Part shown: positions 43,278 through 51,490 of the stretch, one piece after another | Layout: every line of letters starts with the position of its first letter | Position numbering within the stretch: the first letter of the stretch is position 1 | Origin: Paraburkholderia sp. NMBU_R16 | GTDB taxonomy: Bacteria > Pseudomonadota > Gammaproteobacteria > Burkholderiales > Burkholderiaceae | Assembly: GCF_013282575.1 (NCBI RefSeq) | Contig: NZ_JAAAYE010000026.1 | Location: forward strand, 1-64,000 | Length of the DNA stretch: 64,000 nucleotides | Reading direction: 5' to 3' | Translations under genes and position numbers: made by a program | The notes under the pieces: generated by a model | Told to the model about the DNA's origin: nothing | The model's database searches: none | The model's input: only the letters and a program-made list of their open reading frames with translations

Positions 43278-44522
43278 GTGAATCAAAAACGATCGACCTG
43301 GACGCGCACGGCCGCGCCGGGAGAAGTCATCTATTCGGAAGGTTTCGCGGGCGAGCCCGTCATCTATGTGATTACGGAAGGCCGAGTCGAGATTTCCACA
43401 CACTGCGACGAAAAGAAGGTCGTTCTTGCGACGGTCGGCAAAGGCGAATTCTTCGGCGAAGCGGCGCTGTTGCCGAGCGAGCCCCGCGCGCAGACAGCCA
43501 AGGCGTTGAGTTTTTGCCAATTGACCGTCGTGCCGGCGAGCATGGTGGATGACGAGCTCGAGCGTGCTTCGCCGCTTCTGAAGCATTTGCTCAGAACGAC
43601 CATTCGCCGCGGGAAAAAGAAAGACGATCTGCTCGCTACCTACACCCATGCCGATTTCCTGCCGGGCGTGGTCTCGTACGCCCATGTACTGGCCCTGATG
43701 GCGAGTGGCGAAGGCATGGAAGCCTCGGATGGCTGGGGACGACGTTCACAGCCGGACGAGGTCGCGGTGACCTTGCCCAGCGTCATCGCGAAATGCCGCG
43801 CGATCGCCGGGCATTCTCGCCCGCACGTGATGACGATGCTCCGGCGCATGGAAAAGCTCAATCTCGTTGCCATGGAGTTGGGGCGGACGGAGCATCTGAG
43901 CAACAGCGGCCGCCACTCGACGAACGATGGCGCGACGGCTCGCCAGGTCGTGCGGTTCGATCCGGCTCGGATTATCGAGCGTGCACAACAGGTTGCCGAC
44001 CACGATCTCGATGTCGCGATCAACAGCGAGCTTGAACTGATCGAGCTCTCGGATCTCGAAGCGTTGATCGGCGTCGAGCGCAAGGTACTCATGAACAAGC
44101 TGTCGCATTCGGAGATTGCGGAGGACCTGTTCGCGTTTCGCAAGACGAACGTGCTCAGCTACGTCGAGCAAAAGGGCATCAGCTATTTCACGAAGCGCAA
44201 CGCTCGGCCGGGCGGCGAGGTGGCCTCGCTCGAGGATCTCGAGTATGTCGATCAACGCACGCTGTTCGAAGCGGTCAGCGCGACCGACACATACGATCTG
44301 GCCAAGATGCTTGCCGCGATGACGGACGAGGCTGTCGCCGAGCGGCTCCAATCGGTCATGACCGAAGCGCGCAAGAAAGAGGTCTCCTGGGTGATGCGCC
44401 GCGAGATCAAACTTGATCCGCTCGAAGTGAGCGATATCGAGCAGCGGTTCATCGAATCCGTCAGAGCGATCAGGATGGCGGCGGCGGGTGCGCCGGCCGA
44501 GCCGGTCAGACGCGAAGCCTGA
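43278..44522 (+). CDS. Crp-type cyclic-nucleotide/winged-helix protein fused to a FliG-like C-terminal domain
   Basis: 414 residues from a GTG at 43278. Residues 12-115 form a cNMP-binding barrel with a phosphate-binding cassette (GEFFGEAALLPSEPRAQTAKA region, E61 and R70). Residues 128-200 look like a Crp winged helix (LPSVIAKCRAIAGHSRPHVMTML). From about 248 two FliG-like helical repeats follow; the second (318-398) matches FliG_C closely: LEDLEYVDQRTLFEAV for EDIxxxDDRSIQxxL, DTYDLAKMLAAMTDEA for DTxDLAxALKGASxE, and EVSDIEQRFIESVRAI at the end. The gene directly precedes a MotA-like/MotB-like pair. Such a joining of a Crp-type sensor to a rotor-type domain is, to my knowledge, not a described flagellar part. 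Confidence 0.75.
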   Translation: MNQKRSTWTRTAAPGEVIYSEGFAGEPVIYVITEGRVEISTHCDEKKVVLATVGKGEFFGEAALLPSEPRAQTAKALSFCQLTVVPASMVDDELERASPLLKHLLRTTIRRGKKKDDLLATYTHADFLPGVVSYAHVLALMASGEGMEASDGWGRRSQPDEVAVTLPSVIAKCRAIAGHSRPHVMTMLRRMEKLNLVAMELGRTEHLSNSGRHSTNDGATARQVVRFDPARIIERAQQVADHDLDVAINSELELIELSDLEALIGVERKVLMNKLSHSEIAEDLFAFRKTNVLSYVEQKGISYFTKRNARPGGEVASLEDLEYVDQRTLFEAVSATDTYDLAKMLAAMTDEAVAERLQSVMTEARKKEVSWVMRREIKLDPLEVSDIEQRFIESVRAIRMAAAGAPAEPVRREA

Positions 44523-44613
44523 ATGCCCCCCCCCGGCATGACGAGTCGGCCGCGACGGTCATGCCGCGCATGAAGCGGCGAAGCGAGCCGCGCGGCGCGC
44601 AAAGGAACACACT

Positions 44614-45378
44614 ATGGACTTGCTGACGATATTCGGCGCGCTGCTGGGCACAGCCGCAATTGCGACGGGTTTTTGGCTGGAAGGCGGGCATTTTTCGACG
44701 CTCTTTCAACTCGAGGCCTTTGTCATCGTGCTCGGCGGTACGCTGAGCGCAGTGATGATCCAGAATACCTGGGCCCGCTTTTTCGACGGCATCAAGCAAC
44801 TGCATCTCGCGTTCATGAAACCGCGGACTGTCGATCGCGAGAGCCTGTCGGTCCTGCTCGAATGGGGGGATCGGGCCAAGCTCAACGGCATGCTGGCTTT
44901 CGAGTCGCTCGATACGAGCGGCATCAATCCGTTCGCGCGGCGCGGCCTCGAGCTGTTGGCGAACGGTGTCTCGACCGCGGTGCTCGAAGACGCGTTGCAA
45001 CGCGAACTCGCGGCCTACGAGCGTAATCGGATGGCCGCCGCACGCATCTGGCAGCAGGCCGGCGGTTATGCGCCGACGTTCGGCATTCTGGGTGCCGTGC
45101 TCGGGCTGGTGCATGTCACCGGCCATATCCTCGAACCCGCTCAGCTCGGGGCCGGCATTGCCGCGGCCTTTACCGCGACGCTTTACGGACTGGCGATCGC
45201 CAATATCGTGTTCCTGCCGCTTTACGGCAAGATCAAGGCGCAAGTCGAAAGCGAGCTGCGCTTCAGGCGGCTCTACCTCGATGGTTTGCTAGCGATCTCG
45301 CGCAAGGAGTCGCCTCAGACGATCGAAACGCGTCTTGCCGGCGAAGTCCGCGAGCGCTCCGCCGAGCTTTTGGCCTGA
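44614..45378 (+). CDS. MotA/TolQ/ExbB-type ion-channel stator protein
   Basis: 254 residues from the ATG at 44614 (AAAGGAAC upstream). Four membrane segments in MotA order, with LEAFVIVLGGTLSAVMIQ in segment 2, a cytoplasmic charged loop (about 70-150), GGYAPTFGILGAVLGLVHV in segment 3 and FLPLYGKIKAQVESE after segment 4. The two conserved MotA prolines are present in segments 3 and 4. It is shorter than E. coli MotA (295) and more like MotC/PomA-size proteins. Partner of the MotB-like protein at 45446. Confidence 0.88.
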   Translation: MDLLTIFGALLGTAAIATGFWLEGGHFSTLFQLEAFVIVLGGTLSAVMIQNTWARFFDGIKQLHLAFMKPRTVDRESLSVLLEWGDRAKLNGMLAFESLDTSGINPFARRGLELLANGVSTAVLEDALQRELAAYERNRMAAARIWQQAGGYAPTFGILGAVLGLVHVTGHILEPAQLGAGIAAAFTATLYGLAIANIVFLPLYGKIKAQVESELRFRRLYLDGLLAISRKESPQTIETRLAGEVRERSAELLA

Positions 45379-45445
45379 TCGGCCGTCCGCGCCGGCTTTT
45401 CCCGGTTGTCGGGCAGCCGGACCGCTTTGACGAGGTTTTCGTGCC

Positions 45446-46147
45446 ATGAATATTTTCGCGGGGGGCAAGCGCCTGGCGTCCGACATCGGCGGACGCGAGC
45501 GCGAGGAGGATAGCGACGAGCACTCGGAGCGCTGGCTCATTTCCTATGCCGATCTCATCACCACGTTGATGGTTTTTTTCCTGGCGCTGTACGTGCTGCA
45601 GCTTGCCCGGTACCGTGAGCTCGAGAGCAAGGCGTTCGAACAGCGCATCGTGAAACAACACGAGCAGGCGGCTGCGGCCAGTGCGGCGAATGCCCGCGAC
45701 GGCGTGCGCGAGGGCGCAAAAAAGACGTTGATGGCATTGCTCGAGCCTTTCCGCGATAGCGGTCAGATCGCCATGGTCGATACACCGCAAGGGCTCGAAA
45801 TCGCAATCAACGCCCGGGTTCTGTTCAATTCGGGCGATGCGCGGTTGTTGCCCGATTCTTTCGCGGTGCTGACCGAGGTTGCCCAGGTGCTGGCCGATCA
45901 TTCCACCCGCAACGTGCTCGTCGAGGGGCACAGCGACAGCATTCCGATTTCGAACGCGAAGTACGCGTCGAATTGGGAGCTGTCATCGGCTCGCGCGGGG
46001 GCCGTCGTGCGTTTTCTCGTCGACAAGGGCGTCGCCCCGCATCGATTGTCCGCCGTCGGCCGGGCCGACAACGATCCCCTCGTGCTCGGCGGCGACGAGG
46101 CGGCCCGCGCGGCGAATCGGCGCGTGACGATTCTCGTTCAATACTGA
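45446..46147 (+). CDS. MotB/OmpA-type stator protein
   Basis: 233 residues. A basic/acidic N-terminus is followed by one membrane segment ISYADLITTLMVFFLALYVL, where D36 equals the ion-carrying Asp of MotB. A linker (60-110) follows and then an OmpA-like peptidoglycan-binding domain (VEGHSDSIPISNAKYASNWELS split; LSAVGRADNDPL). It is shorter than MotB (308). The start has a weak ribosome site. Together with the MotA-like protein it should form an ion-driven stator anchored to peptidoglycan. Confidence 0.9.
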   Translation: MNIFAGGKRLASDIGGREREEDSDEHSERWLISYADLITTLMVFFLALYVLQLARYRELESKAFEQRIVKQHEQAAAASAANARDGVREGAKKTLMALLEPFRDSGQIAMVDTPQGLEIAINARVLFNSGDARLLPDSFAVLTEVAQVLADHSTRNVLVEGHSDSIPISNAKYASNWELSSARAGAVVRFLVDKGVAPHRLSAVGRADNDPLVLGGDEAARAANRRVTILVQY

Positions 46148-46399
46148 GGCGGGCACGCACGGTAGTTTTTGCCGCTTCCGTCGATCCGGCCCCATTCGGT
46201 GCCCGCGCTTTTGGTCAGGCGCCGTAGTTCTGGCGGCCCGCGCGCGTAGGAAAGCGCTGACAAGCCTACCTCCACGTATTACGTGCGGTTCAGCGTCGGC
46301 TGATTTGCTTCGGCGTTCGTCTGGCCGATACTTTGGTCACAGGAATCCGGTTTTATTTGCAGCCGATCCGATTTGAAGGCTCCACCGCAGGAGATTGAA
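46148..46399. other. Spacer after the MotB-like gene
   Basis: No gene, repeat or terminator is recognised in these 252 bases. At the right end, AGGAG (46389) begins a plausible ribosome site for a 46-codon frame. Confidence 0.4.
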
Positions 46400-46540
46400 A
46401 TGAGCCGCATAGCGCAAGACCTGCTCGAACTCAAGCGCCTTACGCAGGATGGCGCCGGTGCACTGACGCAGCATCTGCTGCGCGAAGTGGCTGCGAATCT
46501 GATCGCATTTGGGGTAGCTGACCAACGCAGCGGTGGCTGA
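46400..46540 (+). CDS. Small hypothetical ORF (46 residues)
   Basis: ATG at 46400 with AGGAG ending 6 bases before it. The peptide starts MSRIAQDLLELKRLTQDGAG and is amphipathic, continuing TQHLLREVAANLIAFG. No family is recognised. It lies between the MotB-like gene and the FlhD paralogue on the same strand. Its case rests on the ribosome site and helical pattern only. Confidence 0.4.
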   Translation: MSRIAQDLLELKRLTQDGAGALTQHLLREVAANLIAFGVADQRSGG

Positions 46541-46553
46541 CACGCGCAGGTCG

Positions 46554-46691
46554 ATGACGCAAACGTTTGCGTGGCGTGCGAAGGAGATTGAAAACATCCC
46601 GCGTAAGGCGGAGAAGACCCAGGCAATCAGGGATCTAACAATAGAGCAGCAAACTCGGATAGAAGCAGAGGAAAGCTATGAACGCCTTTAA
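46554..46691 (+). CDS. Second small hypothetical ORF (45 residues), overlapping the FlhD-like start
   Basis: ATG at 46554. The peptide is highly charged (RAKEIENIPRKAEK, IEQQTRIEAEESYERL) and stops 14 bases inside the FlhD-like gene, which could couple their translation. It has a weak ribosome site. A perfect 16-bp palindrome sits across its codons 2-7, so the region may be regulatory rather than coding. Confidence 0.2.
   Translation: MTQTFAWRAKEIENIPRKAEKTQAIRDLTIEQQTRIEAEESYERL
46557..46572. promoter_or_regulatory. Perfect 16-bp palindrome, LacI/PurR-type operator
   Basis: ACGCAAACGTTTGCGT, a perfect dyad centred on CG and almost identical to the E. coli PurR consensus. LacI-family proteins bind such sites with a central CpG. 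It lies 105 bases before the FlhD-like start. No LacI-family gene is in the window. Confidence 0.6.
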
Positions 46692-46971
46692 TAACCACGA
46701 ATCGATCCGCGAAATCAACTTGTCGTATCTGACACTCGTGCAGCGGTTGCTGCGCGAAGACCGTAACGAAGGAATGGCGAAGCTGGGCTTGACGGCTTCA
46801 TTGGCGGAAGTGCTGTCGGGTCTTTCGCCGGAGCAAACCTTGAAGCTTGCGTCGCGCGATCAACTCGTGTGCTTCTTCCGCCTGAACGGAGATGCCATGC
46901 TGGGCGCCCTCGGTACGCCCGCGGCGGCACAGCCCGTCGCTCAGGAGCCAGCGCAAGCGCTCGCTGCCTGA
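46678..46971 (+). CDS. FlhD-like protein (lone paralogue)
   Basis: 97 residues from the ATG at 46678 (AGAGGAAAGCT upstream). IREINLSYLTLVQRLLREDRNEGMAKLGL and LSPEQTLKLASRDQLVCFFRLNGDAML align with FlhD along its core helices. An Ala/Gln/Pro-rich tail replaces the FlhD C-terminus. There is no FlhC gene beside it; the complete flhDC pair lies at 28637-29498. It may modulate FlhC or act alone. A terminator follows. Confidence 0.9.
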   Translation: MNAFNNHESIREINLSYLTLVQRLLREDRNEGMAKLGLTASLAEVLSGLSPEQTLKLASRDQLVCFFRLNGDAMLGALGTPAAAQPVAQEPAQALAA

Positions 46972-47069
46972 CGAGCCGGTGTAAATCCTCTGGTCCGTCG
47001 TCGAGGCTGGGAGCCGAGCACTTCAGCGCTCGCTCGGAAACCGCGGTACCGCGCGACGGACTCTACCTG

Positions 47070-47095
47070 CCCGCCCTTCCCGGCGGGTTTTTTTT
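47070..47095 (+). terminator. Intrinsic terminator after the FlhD-like gene
   Basis: CCCGCC (47070-47075), 6-base loop, GGCGGG (47082-47087), then eight T. It ends plus-strand transcription of the module before the convergent puuD gene. Confidence 0.88.
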
Positions 47096-47102
47096 CGGAC
47101 GC

Positions 47103-48296
47103 TCACTGTTGCGCGCCGGCCTCGAACCACGCCGCGAGCTTCGCTCGCTCGTCGTCGGTCATATGGGTGACATTGCCGAGCGGCATCGACTTCAACTGCA
47201 CTGCCTGTTGGTAGATACGCTGCGCGTTTTGCTCGATCTGCTCGTGGGTATCGAACACGACGCCCGCTGGGGCGCTGCCCATCAGACTCGGATGCGCCGA
47301 GTGGCAGGCCACGCACCGGCCCTGCAAGATGGGGGCGATATCGGCGACGTGCAGCGCGCTCGCCTGAGCAGCCTGAGCTTGCGGCGCGACCGATCGTGGC
47401 ATCGTCCATACGAGCGCGACCAGTACGAGCGCGATGCCGGAGGCCGGCAGATACCAGCGTGCCTCGCCGCGATGACGCATCACGAAGAACTGCCGGATCA
47501 ATGCACCCGCGAGCATGATCAGTGCGAGCACGGCCCAGTTGTAAGGATGGGCGTAGGTCATCGCGTAGTGGTTCGACAGCATCGCGAAAACGACGGGCAG
47601 CGTGAAATAGGTGTTGTGCACCGAGCGCTGTTTGCCGCGCTTGCCGTAGATCGGGTCGGGGGTCTGCCGCTTCAGCATGGCGTCGACCATTTTGCGTTGC
47701 CCTGGAATGATCACGAAGAAGACGTTGGCCGACATGATCGTCGCCAGCATCGCGCCGACGATGAGATAGGCGGCGCGGCCGGCGAAGACGTGGCAAGCGA
47801 GCCAGATCGCCGCGAGCACATATGCGCCTACGCATAGGCCGAGCAGCCGATCGTTGGAGCCGAATACACGGCAGAGCGCATCGTAGACGATCCAGCCGGC
47901 GGCGAGAAAACCGAGCGCCGACGCGATCGCTACGACAGGCCCCATGTCGAGCACATTGCGATCGATCAGATAGGTGTCCGGTGCAAACAGATAGAGCACG
48001 GTAAAAAGCGCGAAGCCTGACATCCACGTGGTGTAGGACGGCCACTTCGACCAATGCAGATGGTCGGGCAACGCCGGGGGGGCGACCATGTATTTCTGCA
48101 TGTTGTAGAAACCGCCGCCATGCACGTGCCAGAGCTCGCCCGATACGCCGCGTGCGGCGAGGGGTGCGTCTTTCGGTTTTTTAAGGCTGTTGTCGAGTGC
48201 CACGAAGTAAAACGACTCGCCGATCCATGCGATCGCGGCAACGACATGAAACCAGCGGATCGCGAGGTTGAGCCAGTCGGTTACGAAACCTGCCAT
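47103..48296 (-). CDS. puuD: Membrane-bound urate hydroxylase PuuD with cytochrome c domain
   Basis: 397 residues. Eight or so membrane segments (WFHVVAAIAWIGESFYFVALD at the start, LWHVHGGGFYNMQKY) are followed by a C-terminal c-type haem domain with CVACH. It oxidises urate to 5-hydroxyisourate and passes electrons to a cytochrome oxidase rather than to O2 directly as UOX does. The 39-base gap from uraH shows a uraH-puuD operon. Confidence 0.95.
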   Translation of the reverse strand: MAGFVTDWLNLAIRWFHVVAAIAWIGESFYFVALDNSLKKPKDAPLAARGVSGELWHVHGGGFYNMQKYMVAPPALPDHLHWSKWPSYTTWMSGFALFTVLYLFAPDTYLIDRNVLDMGPVVAIASALGFLAAGWIVYDALCRVFGSNDRLLGLCVGAYVLAAIWLACHVFAGRAAYLIVGAMLATIMSANVFFVIIPGQRKMVDAMLKRQTPDPIYGKRGKQRSVHNTYFTLPVVFAMLSNHYAMTYAHPYNWAVLALIMLAGALIRQFFVMRHRGEARWYLPASGIALVLVALVWTMPRSVAPQAQAAQASALHVADIAPILQGRCVACHSAHPSLMGSAPAGVVFDTHEQIEQNAQRIYQQAVQLKSMPLGNVTHMTDDERAKLAAWFEAGAQQ

Positions 48297-48335
48297 GAAG
48301 TGTCTCCAGCGTTCGATTGCGATCTTCGCGGCGCG

Positions 48336-48692
48336 TCAACTGCCGCGATAGGTGCTGTACGCCCACGGCGAAACGAGGAGCGGCACGTGATAATGGGCCG
48401 CCGCGTCCGCCACGCCGAAGCGCAGCACGACGCGATCGACGAAGCGTGGTTGCGGTAGGGCAACGCCGGCCGCGGCGAAGTAATCGCCCGCATGAAAGAC
48501 GAGTTCGTACTCGCCTTGCGCGAACGCGCTGCCCTCGACGAGCGGCGCATCGCAGCGGCCATCCGCATTGGTGACAGCGGTGGCGACGAGCGCACGGCTA
48601 TCGTCGCGGCCGAGCGCGAACAGTTCGATCCTGATGCCCGCGCCGGGCCGGCCGTGCGCGGTGTCGAGCACGTGGGTGGTGAGTTTTCCCAT
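48336..48692 (-). CDS. uraH: 5-hydroxyisourate hydrolase (transthyretin-like)
   Basis: 118 residues. The N-terminal LTTHVLDTAHGRPG and the diagnostic C-terminal YRGS are present, with the catalytic His, Arg and His in order. It makes OHCU from 5-hydroxyisourate, the substrate of UraD encoded at 40951. It is the first gene of the minus-strand uraH-puuD operon. Confidence 0.96.
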   Translation of the reverse strand: MGKLTTHVLDTAHGRPGAGIRIELFALGRDDSRALVATAVTNADGRCDAPLVEGSAFAQGEYELVFHAGDYFAAAGVALPQPRFVDRVVLRFGVADAAAHYHVPLLVSPWAYSTYRGS

Positions 48693-48787
48693 CGCATGCG
48701 GTCCTGGGTTCGTATGTCGGCATTCTAGAAAGTCGAAACGCTGCGTGCGCGACCGATAGGAAAGATAATGGCGCTCGCATGACGCGC

Positions 48788-48797
48788 GGGGGGGGGG
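48788..48797. repeat. Homopolymer of ten G in the uraH/deaminase spacer
   Basis: A run of ten G (48788-48797), about 95 bases upstream of uraH and 125 bases upstream of the deaminase gene. Such tracts slip in replication; here it lies outside coding sequence in a divergent promoter region. Confidence 0.8.
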
Positions 48798-48922
48798 CGG
48801 AGCCGACTCGCGCCGGCGAGGAGGACTATATCGTAGCCGTGAAGGTGGGTATCGCAGGCGGACCTATTGCCACCGCTATTTTGGCCCTCGATCGTTAGGG
48901 CCTGTCTACACAGGGAGCGTAC

Positions 48923-50320
48923 ATGCCCGATCAGTCAGGCGCGGGAGTACCTGTGCCGCGGCCCCGAACGCTGCTCGTCAAGCATGCCGACGTGCTCGTG
49001 ACGATGGACGGGGCGCGCCGCGAGCTGCGCGATGCGGGGCTTTTCGTCGAAGGCAACCGGATCGCCGCCGTCGGGCCGATGAGCGAATTGCCGGGTGGCG
49101 CGGACGAAGTGCTCGATTTGGCCGGCCACCTCGTGATGCCCGGTCTCGTCAACACTCACCACCACATGTATCAGAGCTTGACCCGAGCAGTCCCCGCGGC
49201 GCAAAACGCGGATCTGTTCGGTTGGCTCAGGAGCCTTTATCGCATCTGGGCGCATCTGACACCGGAGATGATCGAAGTCTCGGCGCTGACGGCAATGGCG
49301 GAGCTCGTGCTCTCGGGCTGCACGACATCGAGCGATCATCTTTATTTGTACCCGAACGGCAGCCGGCTCGACGACAGCATTGCGGCGGCCACACGCATCG
49401 GCATGCGATTTCACGCGAGCCGGGGCAGCATGAGCGTGGGCGAGAAGGACGGGGGCTTGCCACCCGATGCGCTCGTCGAGGACGAGCGCGCAATTCTGAC
49501 GGACACGCAGCGCCTCATCGAGACCTATCACGACGCCCGCCGTTACGCGATGCTGCGCGTCGCGGTCGCCCCGTGCTCGCCGTTTTCGGTGAGCCGCGAT
49601 CTGATGCGCGAATCGGCGGCGCTTGCGCGGGCATACGGCGTTTCGCTGCATACGCATCTGGCCGAAAACGTCGACGACGTGGCTTTTACACGCGAACGCT
49701 TCGGCATGACGCCCGCAGAGTATGCCGAGGACCTCGGCTGGGTTGGCCCGGACGTCTGGCATGCGCACTGCGTGCAACTCGACGAGGCAGGTATCGGGCG
49801 CTTCGCGCACACACGCACGGGGGTTGCCCATTGCCCGTGCTCGAACATGCGGCTTGCATCGGGTATCGCCCCGATCCGGGCCATGCGTGACGCTGGCGTG
49901 CCGGTGGGACTGGGCGTCGATGGCTCGGCCTCGAACGACGGCGCACAGATGGTGGCCGAGGCCCGGCAGGCCATGCTGCTACAGCGCGTGGGCTTCGGCC
50001 CCGATGCGATGAGCGCACGCGAGGCGCTGGAACTCGCCACGCTCGGTGGGGCCGCGGTGCTCGGGCGAGACGATATTGGCGCACTCGCCCCCGGCATGGC
50101 GGCGGATTTCGTGGCGTTCGATCTGCGCCAACCGAGCTTCGCGGGCGGACTGCACGACCCCGTGGCCGCGCTGGTTTTTTGCGCTCCGTCTCAGGCTGCC
50201 TGGAGCGTGATCGACGGGAAGGTGGTCGTGCGCGAAGGCCGGCTCGGAACGCTCGAACTGGCGCCGCTTATCGAGCGGCATAACGCGCTCGCGCGCCAGC
50301 TTGCGCAAGCGGCGCGTTGA
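48923..50320 (+). CDS. 8-oxoguanine deaminase-type amidohydrolase
   Basis: 465 residues. Metal and catalytic residues of the ATZ/TRZ-like deaminases are clear: NTHHHMYQSLTRAVP, SLHTHLAEN, WHAHCVQLD and GVDGSASND. The pattern matches 8-oxoguanine deaminases rather than classical guanine deaminase. Deaminating guanine-like bases to urate or xanthine would feed the PuuD-UraH-UraD route encoded on both sides. Start at 48923. Confidence 0.88.
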   Translation: MPDQSGAGVPVPRPRTLLVKHADVLVTMDGARRELRDAGLFVEGNRIAAVGPMSELPGGADEVLDLAGHLVMPGLVNTHHHMYQSLTRAVPAAQNADLFGWLRSLYRIWAHLTPEMIEVSALTAMAELVLSGCTTSSDHLYLYPNGSRLDDSIAAATRIGMRFHASRGSMSVGEKDGGLPPDALVEDERAILTDTQRLIETYHDARRYAMLRVAVAPCSPFSVSRDLMRESAALARAYGVSLHTHLAENVDDVAFTRERFGMTPAEYAEDLGWVGPDVWHAHCVQLDEAGIGRFAHTRTGVAHCPCSNMRLASGIAPIRAMRDAGVPVGLGVDGSASNDGAQMVAEARQAMLLQRVGFGPDAMSAREALELATLGGAAVLGRDDIGALAPGMAADFVAFDLRQPSFAGGLHDPVAALVFCAPSQAAWSVIDGKVVVREGRLGTLELAPLIERHNALARQLAQAAR

Positions 50321-50354
50321 ACCGCACGGTGCGCGGTGCGAAGCGGCGCCAGGC

Positions 50355-51290
50355 CTACGCCGCCTCGCCCACGAGCGCGCGGGTGGCATCGGCGACTACG
50401 CTGCGCAACCAGCGCACTTCGTCGGAGTAGTGCGAGCGTTCGTGCCAGAGCTGGTAGTACTGCATCGGCGGAAAGTCGAGCGGCGCCGGCAGCACGGTGA
50501 GCGGCAGAAACTTCGCGTAGTGATCGGCGAAGAGCCGCGTGGTCGTGAAGATCAGATCGGACTTCACGAGCACGTAAGGCGCGAGATTGAAGTAAGGCAG
50601 CGTGACGACGACGTGGCGTTTGAGCCGTTCGCGCGCTAGATGCACGTCGATGGCGCCGCGCTGTCCGACCGAGTAGGGCGAGGGTGCGAGGTGCGGGGCG
50701 TTCAGGTATTGATCGAGTGTCAGCGCGCCGCGCTTGGCAAACGGATGGGTCTTGCTCATGACGCAGACGATCTCGTCGATGAACAGATTCGAGAGATGCA
50801 ATTGCTCGGGCGGCTCGGGCCAGTTGCCGACCACGACGTCGAGTTTGCCTTCCTCGAGCGCGAGTTCGTAATCGAAAGCGGGGCCGAGCGAATGGAACTC
50901 GAGTTGCGCGTTCGGCGCGGCTTGCCGGAAGCGCTCGACGACGGTCGGGACGAACAGCACGTTCAGGTAGTCGGGACAGCCGATGCGGTAGCAGCGAATG
51001 GAGGTGGCCGGGTCGAAATTATGTTGCTGAAAGCGGATCCGCTCGATTTCGCGCAGCGCGTTCTGCACGGGCTCGAGCAGCTTCAGACCGTATTCGGTGG
51101 GCACCATACCGGATTTGCCGCGCACGAGCAGCGGATCGCCGGTGATGTCGCGCAAGCGGCGCAGCGCGGCGCTGATCGCGGGCTGGGACTGATTGAGCTT
51201 GACGGCGGCGCGCGTCACGCTGCGCTCCATCAAGAGGGTATGCAGGACGCGCAGCAGGTAAGTGTCGATCGCCTCGCGTTGCTGACTCAT
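50355..51290 (-). CDS. LysR-type transcriptional regulator
   Basis: 311 residues. The HTH is LLRVLHTLLMERSVTRAAVKL, then SQPAISAALRRLRDITGDPLLVR, in the NodD/NahR-like style; the effector domain contains CPDYLNVLFVPTVVERFR. It is divergent from the purine-type ABC importer (200-base spacer) and convergent with the deaminase gene, so it is a likely regulator of both. Confidence 0.93.
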   Translation of the reverse strand: MSQQREAIDTYLLRVLHTLLMERSVTRAAVKLNQSQPAISAALRRLRDITGDPLLVRGKSGMVPTEYGLKLLEPVQNALREIERIRFQQHNFDPATSIRCYRIGCPDYLNVLFVPTVVERFRQAAPNAQLEFHSLGPAFDYELALEEGKLDVVVGNWPEPPEQLHLSNLFIDEIVCVMSKTHPFAKRGALTLDQYLNAPHLAPSPYSVGQRGAIDVHLARERLKRHVVVTLPYFNLAPYVLVKSDLIFTTTRLFADHYAKFLPLTVLPAPLDFPPMQYYQLWHERSHYSDEVRWLRSVVADATRALVGEAA

Positions 51291-51490
51291 GTTCTCTCCG
51301 TTTTCCGTATATTGAGCGGCTGATCGATCGGGGGCGGGGATATCAGGCTTTTAATATGTGCATAAATTCGCGTCAAGCGAGGAATGCGTCGGGTCCGCCT
51401 TCGATTTTGTCGGCTCGACGGTACGCCGGGATTTGGGTATCGTCGGACCACGGCGATGCGCGCGGGCCGCGGCGGCCAGGCGATTAACTT

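Noticed and set aside
44521-44540. C9 tract inside ATGCC...GGCAT as a terminator of the Crp-FliG gene
   Set aside because: No T-run follows and the loop is a plain C homopolymer; more likely a slippage-prone tract.
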